The notes below the pieces were generated by a model. It was not told where the DNA came from. It ran no database searches and saw nothing but the letters and a program-made list of their open reading frames with translations. Positions 1 to 6,102 of a DNA stretch of 9,889 nucleotides are shown here, in pieces. Within the stretch, counting starts at the first letter, position 1. Each line of letters opens with the position of its first letter. Source of the DNA: Betaproteobacteria bacterium (GTDB lineage: Bacteria; Pseudomonadota; Gammaproteobacteria; Burkholderiales; SG8-39); contig VBCT01000092.1 of the NCBI GenBank assembly GCA_005882235.1, positions 1 through 9,889 of the forward strand. Reading direction: 5' to 3'. Position numbers and translations under genes: made by a program.

Positions 1-93
1 ACAATTTTCCATCTCCGGCGCCTCTTCGTGGCCCCGCCACGGTTCACAATCTCCTCTTTGTCCTGGATATCTCGTGGGCACTCGCCAGGCCCT

Positions 94-1428
94 ATGCGGA
101 TGAGCCGTCAACTTCTGTCCTTCGAGCAAGCGCTGAGATGGACCGCGGATTTCGCGGCGCGCCAGGCGCGAACCCTCGCCTTCGACCGCCCGGTCCCCTA
201 TCTGGCTAAGGTCGCTTTGCTGGCCGCCGTGTATTTTTCCGCGGCCAAGCTCGCTTTGCTGGCGGCGATACCGCCGGGCTACGCCACCGCTGTGTGGCCG
301 CCCTCGGGAATCGCCCTCGCGTCGGTCCTGCTGCTGGGTAGCCGCATCTGGCCGGGGATCTGGCTGGGCGCTTCGCTCGTCAACGTCACAGTCCAGTCTT
401 CGCTCGTTGCCGCGACCCTCATGGGCGCGGGCAATACCCTGGAGGCGCTTGTCGGTGCGGCGCTCGTGCGCGCTCTGATCGGCTTGCCCGGGCCGTTCCG
501 GCGCGGAGAGCACGTGGTCAAATTCGTCGCCATTGCGGCGGCAAGCGCGACGATCGCTGCCACCGTCGCGGCGGCGCCGCTCGCCTTCGTGCATTCGCTC
601 GAATCGCCCGAGTTGTTGTGGAACTGGTGGACATGGTGGCAGGGCGACACCGTCGGAATCATCATCGTCACTCCCCTGATCCTGGGCTGGGCGGCGCGCG
701 CCAACCCCGCCTGGACGCCCCGGAAAATCGCCGAAGGATTCCTTCTCGTCTGTCTTCTGTCGGGAGTGATGTACGCGGTATTCGGCGCCGGCATGACCCC
801 GTACATCCCTTCGGTGCCGCTCACTTTCGCGATCCTGCCGTTCGTCATATGGGCCGCTTTCCGCTTCCAGCAGCGCGAAGTCGCGACCGTGAACGCGTTG
901 GTATGCGCGATGGCCGTGGGGTTTACGCTCGATGGCAGCGGGCCGTTCGCTCAAGGGTCGCTGAACGAGTCGCTGTTGCTGCTGCTCGCGTTCATGTGCA
1001 CGGTGGTGACGACGGGGCTCGTGCTGAACGCGGTCATCCGGGATCACGGGCGCGCGGTCGAGGCGACGCAGCGCCTCCTACAGGAATTGCGCAAGCAGAC
1101 GATCCGCGACTCGCTGACTTCCCTCTACAACCGCCGTTTCCTGCAGGACTATCTGAAGCGGGAGCTGATCCGCGCAAGGCGCGAGCGCGCGCCGCTTGCT
1201 CTGATCATGATGGATCTCGACCGTTTCAAGCACATCAACGACAGCGCCGGCCACCAGGCAGGCGACCAGGTGCTCGTTCAAGTGGGTGCGCTCCTGAAAC
1301 GTCACGTCCGCGGCAGCGACATCGCCTGCCGTTATGGCGGCGAGGAGTTCGCGGTGGTGCTTCCCAAGACGACGCTCGAGAGCGCGCGCCGCAGAAGCGC
1401 GGAGATCTGCTCGGCCATCAGGCGCTAG
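94..1428 (+). CDS. MASE1-GGDEF diguanylate cyclase, cut short by an in-frame amber codon
   Basis: This is a membrane sensor diguanylate cyclase, which would make cyclic di-GMP from two GTP. Residue numbers count from the GTG at 28. The N-terminal half (about 57-335) is a MASE1 sensor with many hydrophobic helices; WPPSG, WPGIWLGA and WWQGDTVGI are typical of it. A GGDEF domain follows: DSLTSLYNRR (361-370), the metal-binding MMDLDRF (394-400), and the signature GGEEF (437-441, bases 1336-1350). An RxxD inhibitory site (RGSD, 428-431) sits exactly five residues before it, so product inhibition is expected. TAG at 1426-1428 ends the frame just after AIRR, before the last strand and helices of the domain. 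I prefer ATG 94 as start, with AGG at 87-89 upstream. ATG 100 is also possible, and GTG 28 extends the frame without a visible ribosome site. Domain calls are firm; activity of the cut protein is doubtful. The ligand is unknown. Confidence 0.85.
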   Translation: MRMSRQLLSFEQALRWTADFAARQARTLAFDRPVPYLAKVALLAAVYFSAAKLALLAAIPPGYATAVWPPSGIALASVLLLGSRIWPGIWLGASLVNVTVQSSLVAATLMGAGNTLEALVGAALVRALIGLPGPFRRGEHVVKFVAIAAASATIAATVAAAPLAFVHSLESPELLWNWWTWWQGDTVGIIIVTPLILGWAARANPAWTPRKIAEGFLLVCLLSGVMYAVFGAGMTPYIPSVPLTFAILPFVIWAAFRFQQREVATVNALVCAMAVGFTLDGSGPFAQGSLNESLLLLLAFMCTVVTTGLVLNAVIRDHGRAVEATQRLLQELRKQTIRDSLTSLYNRRFLQDYLKRELIRARRERAPLALIMMDLDRFKHINDSAGHQAGDQVLVQVGALLKRHVRGSDIACRYGGEEFAVVLPKTTLESARRRSAEICSAIRR

Positions 1429-1611
1429 GCGGAATTGCTTCGCGGGGTCACGGCGTCGCTCGGGGTCGCGCTGTGCCCGGCGCATGCGACGGACGCGGAG
1501 GCCCTCCTGCGCGCCGCCGACCATGCGCTGTACCAGGCCAAAAGAGCGGGACGCAACCAGGTCAGGATTTTTGCCGACGCGAGCGGCAACACCGGGGAAT
1601 CGGCCGAGTAA
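1429..1611 (+). pseudogene. Orphaned C-terminal end of the GGDEF domain, in frame after the amber codon
   Basis: Reading on past the TAG at 1426 in the same frame gives 60 more residues before TAA at 1609-1611. They match the expected end of a GGDEF domain: VTASLGVALCP, then AEALLRAADHALYQAKRAGR, then NQV. This is the part every active GGDEF domain keeps, so the natural gene is about 94-1611 with one nonsense codon and no frameshift. One-base changes to CAG, GAG, TTG or TGG would restore it. Genetic recoding of TAG is unlikely, because the cytochrome gene ending at 8094 uses TAG as a normal stop. No convincing independent start lies in this piece, so it is probably not translated on its own. 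Confidence 0.85.
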
Positions 1612-1630
1612 CGGGCGGAAATGTGCATTT

Positions 1631-1649
1631 GACACAGAACTCCTGTGTC
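1631..1649. repeat. Perfect inverted repeat upstream of the 79-residue gene
   Basis: GACACAG and CTGTGTC are exact inverted copies (7 bp) around a 5-base centre, AACTC. The repeat lies 19 bp after the natural TAA of the cyclase gene and overlaps a TTGACA hexamer at 1629-1634. It could be an operator over a -35 box or a hairpin at the end of the cyclase message. No T-run follows, so an intrinsic terminator is unlikely. I found no convincing -10 at the right distance. Confidence 0.5.
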
Positions 1650-1684
1650 GGGCGACGGCGAGCGCGGGCGATCTGAAGCTTAGA

Positions 1685-1737
1685 GTGGTCTCCATCGGGC
1701 GGGCGATTCCCGCTAGCCCGCAAACTACGGAGACCAC
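1685..1737 (+). promoter_or_regulatory. Leader hairpin that buries the ribosome binding site of the 79-residue gene
   Basis: GTGGTCTCC (1685-1693) is perfectly complementary to GGAGACCAC (1729-1737). The second arm holds the only good Shine-Dalgarno (GGAG, 1729-1732) and ends one base before the ATG at 1739. Inside it a second stem is possible, CGGGC (1696-1700) with GCCCG (1716-1720), plus a short GGG/CCC tip. In RNA this would hide the ribosome site and act like a translational switch such as a thermometer or riboregulator. The pairing is seen directly; regulation is inference, and there is no match to a named riboswitch that I recognise. Confidence 0.5.
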
Positions 1738-1738
1738 G

Positions 1739-1978
1739 ATGGACGACCGCAAAAATACCGAATCCGGACTTTTCAACCGCTTCGCGCTCGTCGCCGTCGT
1801 CGCGATCGCGGCCTGCGCCACCGGCGCAGTGATCCTGCTCGCGCCGGCGGCAGCGACCTCAGGCAGTTCGACCGTGAGCGCGGCGCCGGCCGCAGCGACT
1901 CCCGCCACCGGCTATTTCCCCAACCAGTACGTCAATCAGGCCAAGGAAATCGAGCCGATGCCGGAGATGTACTACTGA
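1739..1978 (+). CDS. Small Ala-rich membrane-anchored or lipidated protein, unknown function
   Basis: This is a 79-residue protein I do not recognise. A charged N-terminus (MDDRKNTESG) precedes a hydrophobic segment at about residues 15-36, then an Ala/Ser/Thr-rich linker (37-58), then a polar tail ending EPMPEMYY with several Tyr, Gln and Glu. The layout suggests an inner-membrane anchor with a short periplasmic tail. IAAC at 23-26 also fits a lipobox, so it may be a lipoprotein, although hydrophobic residues continue after the Cys. The start is supported by GGAG at 1729-1732, six bases before ATG. Expression may be controlled by the hairpin covering that site. A strong terminator follows 67 bp after the stop, so it is probably its own transcription unit. 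Alternative: a periplasmic accessory peptide for the redox operon downstream, with no direct evidence. Confidence 0.6.
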   Translation: MDDRKNTESGLFNRFALVAVVAIAACATGAVILLAPAAATSGSSTVSAAPAAATPATGYFPNQYVNQAKEIEPMPEMYY

Positions 1979-2045
1979 GCCGGAGGAATCTCGGGAACAT
2001 GCTGGGCCTGGGCCGGCGCCAGCGGTGCCGTCGGCATCGGGATTT

Positions 2046-2077
2046 GAGCCTGGAGAGGTTCCAGGCTCCTTTTTTTT
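2046..2077 (+). terminator. Strong rho-independent terminator
   Basis: GAGCCTGGA (2046-2054) pairs perfectly with TCCAGGCTC (2060-2068) across a 5-base loop. A tract of eight T follows at 2070-2077. It ends the unit holding the 79-residue gene and insulates it from the SoxC operon promoter just downstream. Confidence 0.93.
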
Positions 2078-2089
2078 CGGGGCGCTCGC

Positions 2090-2119
2090 TTGACGCGTCA
2101 GGGGTATCCTGCCTAGCAT
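2090..2119 (+). promoter_or_regulatory. Sigma70-like promoter with a palindrome over the -35, for the SoxC operon
   Basis: A -35-like TTGACG (2090-2095, five of six matches) lies 18 bp before TAGCAT (2114-2119, four of six), about 45 bp before the soxC-like start. The bases TGACGCGTCA (2091-2100) form a perfect 10-bp palindrome over the -35, as a repressor site might. Position just after a terminator and before a four-gene run supports a promoter here. The regulator is not visible in this window. Confidence 0.45.
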
Positions 2120-2164
2120 CCTAAAGCAGAACAGCACTCGCATTCCAATCCGTGAGGGTCTCTC

Positions 2165-3448
2165 ATGCATCCGAAGACAGGCGGTGATGCAGCGAACCGC
2201 GACAATCCGGATATCGCGAAAGGCCGCCGCGGCTTTCTGAAGGAGGGCGCCGCGCTGGTCACGGGCGCCGCGTCCGCCGGACTCGCGCAGGGCGCGAACG
2301 CGCAAGGCCTGGCGGGCCAGCCCTGGGAGCGCGTCTACGGCGCGGGTTTCACCGGATACGGCCAGCCCTCGCGTTTCGAGCAGCCCGTCGTGCGCTACCT
2401 CGGCAAGCCCTACGGAGATCTCGCGCCCGGCTCCGGCTCGGCGCTCGCGCCGATCGAATCGCTGGAAGGCATCATCACCCCGAGCGGCTTGCACAACAAC
2501 CGCAGCCACAGCGGCACGCCCGACATCGATCCCAAGCAGCACCAGTTGCTGCTGCACGGCCTCGTGGCGCGACCCCTCGTGTTCTCCATGGAAGCGCTGT
2601 GGCGCTACCCGATGACGACGCGCACGCATTTCGTCGAGTGCTCGGGCAACAGCAGCCGCGCCCTCGCGCCGCAGCCCGCGCAGGTGCCCGCGGGCGCAAT
2701 GCACGGCAACATCGCGTGCAGCGAGTGGACGGGCGTGCCCTTGCGCGTGCTGCTCGGGGAGGCCGGCCTCTCGCCGCAGGCGAAATGGCTGCTCGCCGAA
2801 GGCGCCGATTCGGCGCACATGAGCCGCAGCATCCCGATCGAGAAGGCGCTCGACGACGCGCTCGTCGCGCTCTACCAGAACGGCGAGCGCCTGCGCCCCG
2901 AGCAAGGCTACCCGGTGCGCCTCTTGCTCCCCGGCTGGGAGGGCAATATGAGCGTGAAGTGGCTGCGGCGCATCAAGGCGACCGAGGAGCCCACGCACAC
3001 CAAGGACGAGACGTCGAAGTACACCGATCTGCTGCCCGACGGCCGCGCGCTGCAGTTCACCTTCGAGATGGGCGTGAAGTCGGTGATCACCAAGCCTTCT
3101 TCCACCATGAAACTGCCGCGCACCGGGTTCTACGAGATCTCGGGCATCGCTTGGAGCGGCGCCGGACGCATCCGCCGCGTCGAAGTCTCCGCCGACGGCG
3201 GGGCGACCTGGGCGGAGGCGGCGCTCACCGGAGAGGAACGCCCGAAGGCCCTGGTTCGCTTCCGCCTGCCTTGGGAATGGACGGGCAGGGAAGCGGTGCT
3301 GCAGAGCCGCGCCACCGACGAAAAGGGGCAAGTGCAGCCTGCGCGCAAGGCGTGGCTGGCGCAATACTCAGTCAATCCCTATCACAACAACTCCATAGTG
3401 AGCTGGTCGGTCGGCGCCGACGGGAGCGTGAAAAATGTCTACGTCTGA
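2165..3448 (+). CDS. soxC: SoxC-like periplasmic molybdenum sulfite/sulfane dehydrogenase
   Basis: This is a 427-residue enzyme of the sulfite oxidase superfamily, most like SoxC. SoxC with SoxD oxidises sulfane sulfur on the SoxY carrier; close relatives oxidise free sulfite. The N-terminus has a twin-arginine signal (GRRGFLKEG, residues 20-28, then a hydrophobic stretch to about 46), so it is exported folded with its molybdopterin. HFVECSGNSS (155-164) holds the Cys159 expected to bind Mo. CSEWTGVPLRVLL (185-197) and the AEGADSAHMSRS stretch (211-222) are SoxC-like. The C-terminal part (about 300-420) fits the Mo-co dimerisation domain, with VEVSADGGATWAEA (339-352). Length is usual for SoxC. 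ATG 2165 has GAGGG at 2154-2158. It overlaps the next cytochrome gene by 14 bp. No soxXYZAB gene is visible, so sulfite itself may be the substrate. Family is firm; substrate is inference. Confidence 0.9.
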   Translation: MHPKTGGDAANRDNPDIAKGRRGFLKEGAALVTGAASAGLAQGANAQGLAGQPWERVYGAGFTGYGQPSRFEQPVVRYLGKPYGDLAPGSGSALAPIESLEGIITPSGLHNNRSHSGTPDIDPKQHQLLLHGLVARPLVFSMEALWRYPMTTRTHFVECSGNSSRALAPQPAQVPAGAMHGNIACSEWTGVPLRVLLGEAGLSPQAKWLLAEGADSAHMSRSIPIEKALDDALVALYQNGERLRPEQGYPVRLLLPGWEGNMSVKWLRRIKATEEPTHTKDETSKYTDLLPDGRALQFTFEMGVKSVITKPSSTMKLPRTGFYEISGIAWSGAGRIRRVEVSADGGATWAEAALTGEERPKALVRFRLPWEWTGREAVLQSRATDEKGQVQPARKAWLAQYSVNPYHNNSIVSWSVGADGSVKNVYV

Positions 3449-3986
3449 GCGCGCCGTCGTAATCGCGATCGGCGCTGCCGCGCTCGCGGCCTGCGCAGGC
3501 CTGCCGTCGGCGACGGGCAAACCGCCGGCGTTCGGCGCCGCCGTGAGCGCGGAAGAAATCGCGCGCTGGGACATCAGCATTCCGCCGAGCGGTGCCGGGC
3601 TTCCCGGGGGTGGCGGCAGCGCGCGCCAGGGGCTCAAGGTCTACGAGGAGAAGTGCCAGTCCTGCCACGGCGCGAAGGGCGCCGGCAAGCCGGCCGATCC
3701 TCTCGCGGGCGGAATCGGCTCGCTCGCGGGCAAGACGCCGCTGCGCACCGTCGGCAGCTACTGGCCGTACGCCACTACGCTGTTCGACTACGTGCGGCGC
3801 GCGATGCCGATCACCAATCCGCTTTCGCTCACCGACGACGAGGTCTACGCGGTGAGCGCCTATGTGCTCTTCTTGAACGGCATCGTCGGAGAGGACGCGG
3901 TCATGAACGCGCAGACGCTGCCGCAGGTGAAGATGCCCAACCGCGACGGATTCGTGAGCGACTGGCCGCCGCGGGCGCGGAACTAA
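3435..3986 (+). CDS. soxD: Monohaem cytochrome c, SoxD-like electron acceptor of the SoxC enzyme
   Basis: This is a 183-residue class I cytochrome c with one haem site, CQSCH (residues 74-78). The likely axial Met is Met124 in RRAMPITNPL. The region SYWPYATTLFDYVRRAMP and the tail with KMPNRDGFVSDWPP are typical of cytochromes paired with SoxC. The N-terminus has a hydrophobic signal ending in LAAC (17-20), a good lipobox, so it may be tethered to a membrane by lipid at Cys20. The gene starts inside the end of soxC (14 bp overlap, GGGAG at 3421-3425), which implies coupled translation and a 1:1 partner. Classical SoxD of Paracoccus is larger and has two haems; this form is short with one, so it could equally be called SorB-like. 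Role as electron acceptor from the Mo enzyme is inferred from context and similarity. Confidence 0.85.
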   Translation: MSTSERAVVIAIGAAALAACAGLPSATGKPPAFGAAVSAEEIARWDISIPPSGAGLPGGGGSARQGLKVYEEKCQSCHGAKGAGKPADPLAGGIGSLAGKTPLRTVGSYWPYATTLFDYVRRAMPITNPLSLTDDEVYAVSAYVLFLNGIVGEDAVMNAQTLPQVKMPNRDGFVSDWPPRARN

Positions 3987-4025
3987 AGACCAGTCTTCGA
4001 CGTCGGATTCAATCGAGGAGGAACC

Positions 4026-5705
4026 ATGGGAAAACTTTCGTCAGGAGCGATCTTGTTTGCCGCGTTCGGCGCGCTCGCACATGCTCAAACGCAGCAGGAG
4101 CTGCTGCGCGACGGCAACGGCGGCAGCACCGACAACGTGCTCACCTACGGCATGGGGTATCACCAGCAGCGCTACAGCCCGCTCAAGCAGATCAACAAGA
4201 GCACGGTCAAGCGCCTCGTCCCGGTGTGGGCGCTGTCGCTCGCGAACGAAGTCGGCGAGCAGGGGCAGCCGCTCGTCTACAACGGCGTGATGTACGTTTC
4301 CAATGTCAGGCAGACGGTGGCGATCGACATCGCCACCGGCAGGCAGATCTGGGCGACGCCGATCGAATGGGACCCTGCCGCCGCGCGCGTGGTCTGCTGC
4401 GGGCTCTCCAACAGAGGGGTTGCGCTCTACGACGGCAAGGTGTTCGTCGCCTCGATCGACGCGCACCTGAAGGCGCTCGATGCGAAAACCGGCAAGCAAG
4501 TCTGGAAGACCAAGGTCGCCGAATGGAAGGAAGGCTATTCGATCACTTCGGCGCCCACGGTGGTGAACGGTGTGCTGATCACGGGCATGACGGGCGGTGA
4601 ATACGGCGTTAGGGGTTTCGTGGCGGGATATCACCCCGAGACGGGCAGCCTGCTCTGGCGCCGCCACACCACCGCGGGTCCCGGTGAAAAGGGCCACGAG
4701 ACCTGGCCCGCGGGGGATGCCTACCTGCGCGGAGGCGGCTCGACCTGGATAACCGGTTCCTATGATCCCGACCTCGACCTGACTTACTGGGGCACGAGCA
4801 ACGGCGGGCCGTGGGATGCCAACTGGCGGCCGGGCGACAATCTGTGGGTGGCCTCGGTCCTCGCGCTGAGGCCCAAGACCGGCGAAATCGTCTGGCATTA
4901 CCAGTGGACGCCTGCCGAGACCTACGACTACGACGGCAACAACGAGAACGTGCTCGCCGACATCGTGGTCAACGGCGTCAAGCGCAAGGTGTTGATGCAC
5001 GCCGACCGCAACGGCTTTCTCTACGTGCTCGACCGCAGCAACGGCGAGCTGCTCGCCGGCAACCCCTACGTGACGGTCAACTGGGCGGCGCGCATCGACC
5101 TCGCGACCGGGCGCCCGGTGGAGACCGAAGTGGCGAAGCGCCTGCGCTCGGGCGAGAAAGTGGAGCTCAAGCCGAGGTGGACCGGCGGCAAGAACTGGTT
5201 CCCCATGGCGTTCAATCCCAACACGGGGCTCTTGTACCTTCCGATGAAGGAAGAGACCGCCATTTACCAGATCAACAAGGAGAGGCCGGCATACAAGCCG
5301 GGTGAGCGCTATCAGGGCGTGGAAAACACGACGGCTCCCCGGACACCGGGCGCGGCGTGGGGCTATTACGCGGCACTGAATCCGTTGACGGCGAAACCCA
5401 AGTGGAGAATGCCGCTGATCGAATTCCCGATGTGGTCCGGAATGCTCACCACCGCAGGCGGACTAGTGTTCTCGGGAAAGCTGACCGGCGAATTCATCGC
5501 GATCGACGAGGATACGGGCAAGATCGTGTGGCAATTCCAGACCAGCTCCGGAATCAACGCCCAGCCGATCACCTACACCCACAATGGCCGCCAGTACGTC
5601 ACCGTTCTGTCCGGCCTCGGCGGCGGGACTTCGGCAAAGAGAGAGACCGCGGGGAAGATCCAGCCCGGCGGGTCCGTGTGGACGTTTGCCTTGTTGCCCG
5701 ATTGA
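4026..5705 (+). CDS. PQQ-dependent alcohol dehydrogenase, lanthanide-type active site
   Basis: This is a 559-residue periplasmic quinoprotein of the methanol/ethanol dehydrogenase family. It oxidises an alcohol and passes electrons to cytochrome c. A Sec signal ends at AHA (18-20). Propeller repeats with the DxxTGxxxW docking motif run throughout, for example DIATGRQIW, DAKTGKQVW and DEDTGKIVW. Active-site features by family comparison: vicinal Cys124-Cys125, Glu192 (GGEYGVRGF), Trp241, Asn259 and catalytic Asp301. Asp303, two residues on (DYD, bases 4926-4934), is the extra acid used by XoxF and PedH enzymes for lanthanide binding, whereas calcium enzymes usually have Ala, Ser or Thr there. 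AGGAGG at 4016-4021 supports the start. A cytochrome gene follows 10 bp later. It lacks a fused haem domain. The substrate cannot be read from sequence; it is not clearly XoxF itself, so I give no symbol. Confidence 0.9.
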   Translation: MGKLSSGAILFAAFGALAHAQTQQELLRDGNGGSTDNVLTYGMGYHQQRYSPLKQINKSTVKRLVPVWALSLANEVGEQGQPLVYNGVMYVSNVRQTVAIDIATGRQIWATPIEWDPAAARVVCCGLSNRGVALYDGKVFVASIDAHLKALDAKTGKQVWKTKVAEWKEGYSITSAPTVVNGVLITGMTGGEYGVRGFVAGYHPETGSLLWRRHTTAGPGEKGHETWPAGDAYLRGGGSTWITGSYDPDLDLTYWGTSNGGPWDANWRPGDNLWVASVLALRPKTGEIVWHYQWTPAETYDYDGNNENVLADIVVNGVKRKVLMHADRNGFLYVLDRSNGELLAGNPYVTVNWAARIDLATGRPVETEVAKRLRSGEKVELKPRWTGGKNWFPMAFNPNTGLLYLPMKEETAIYQINKERPAYKPGERYQGVENTTAPRTPGAAWGYYAALNPLTAKPKWRMPLIEFPMWSGMLTTAGGLVFSGKLTGEFIAIDEDTGKIVWQFQTSSGINAQPITYTHNGRQYVTVLSGLGGGTSAKRETAGKIQPGGSVWTFALLPD

Positions 5706-5715
5706 AGGGGCACGG

Positions 5716-6024
5716 TTGAAGAAAACAATCCTCGTCGGCTCGCTGCTCGCCTTTGCGGTCCCCGCATCGGCACAGGATGCGCTCAAGTCCGAGCAGGTCA
5801 AGACCGGCTCGGAGGCGTATGCACGGCACTGTGCCGCGTGCCACGGTCCGCGCATGGCGGATCCGGAAGGCGCCCCCGATCTGCGAAAGTTCCCGCGCGA
5901 TCAGCGCGAGCGGTTCCTGACTTCGGTATCGAAGGGCAAGAACTCCATGCCGCCGTGGGGCGACCTGCTCAAGCCGGATGAAATCGAAGCGCTGTGGGCG
6001 TACGTGACCACGGGCGGCAACTGA
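5716..6024 (+). CDS. Small monohaem cytochrome c, probable acceptor of the PQQ dehydrogenase
   Basis: This is a 102-residue periplasmic cytochrome c. MKKTILVGSLLAFAVPASA is a Sec signal with cleavage after ASA (17-19). The haem site is CAACH (39-43), and Met78 in NSMPPWGDLL is the likely axial ligand. The start is TTG at 5716, chosen because AAGGGG (5705-5710) lies five bases before it and the signal peptide begins right there; upstream residues in this frame overlap the dehydrogenase gene and look like shadow. It sits 10 bp after the PQQ enzyme in the same operon, the usual arrangement for a dedicated electron acceptor. It is closely related to the cytochrome at 8094-8429, which is also paired with a PQQ dehydrogenase. 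Partner assignment is inference. Confidence 0.85.
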   Translation: MKKTILVGSLLAFAVPASAQDALKSEQVKTGSEAYARHCAACHGPRMADPEGAPDLRKFPRDQRERFLTSVSKGKNSMPPWGDLLKPDEIEALWAYVTTGGN

Positions 6025-6102
6025 GAACGCAGGAGATCTAGTTTCGTCCAATTCGAACTGCGTCTACCATAAAAGGCATATCGGTAGATCTAAAGGCAGA
6101 TA

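Noticed and set aside
28..93. Start of the cyclase at GTG 28
   Set aside because: No ribosome site is seen, and the added residues are not part of the MASE1 domain. ATG 94 or 100 is more likely, though this is not certain.
1426..1428. TAG read as pyrrolysine or another inserted residue
   Set aside because: Nothing in the window suggests amber recoding, and TAG ends the cytochrome gene at 8094 normally. A nonsense change or base error is simpler.
618..1676. A 352-codon open frame overlapping the cyclase gene and running past the amber codon
   Set aside because: Its product is low-complexity Arg-rich sequence. The GGDEF domain continues in the original frame after TAG, so no frameshift into this frame is needed.
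1859..3364. A 501-codon open frame on the minus strand opposite the SoxC gene
   Set aside because: It is an Arg- and Ala-rich shadow of a high-GC gene, with no recognisable motif. The plus-strand frame has a Tat signal, a Mo-binding Cys and family motifs throughout.
3984..3998. AAGAC-CA-GTCTT palindrome between the SoxD-like gene and the PQQ gene
   Set aside because: The two-base centre cannot form a hairpin loop and there is no T-run or promoter nearby. It is too short to call as an operator alone.
4041..5000. A 319-codon minus-strand open frame inside the first PQQ dehydrogenase
   Set aside because: It is a shadow frame rich in His, Arg and Val without domain motifs. The plus-strand frame is a complete quinoprotein.
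6034..6099. Repeated AGATCTA (6034-6040 and 6086-6092) and AAAGGCA words before the lipase gene
   Set aside because: The units are short, irregularly spaced and have no matching promoter hexamers. The second AAAGG serves as the lipase ribosome site; the rest may be chance.
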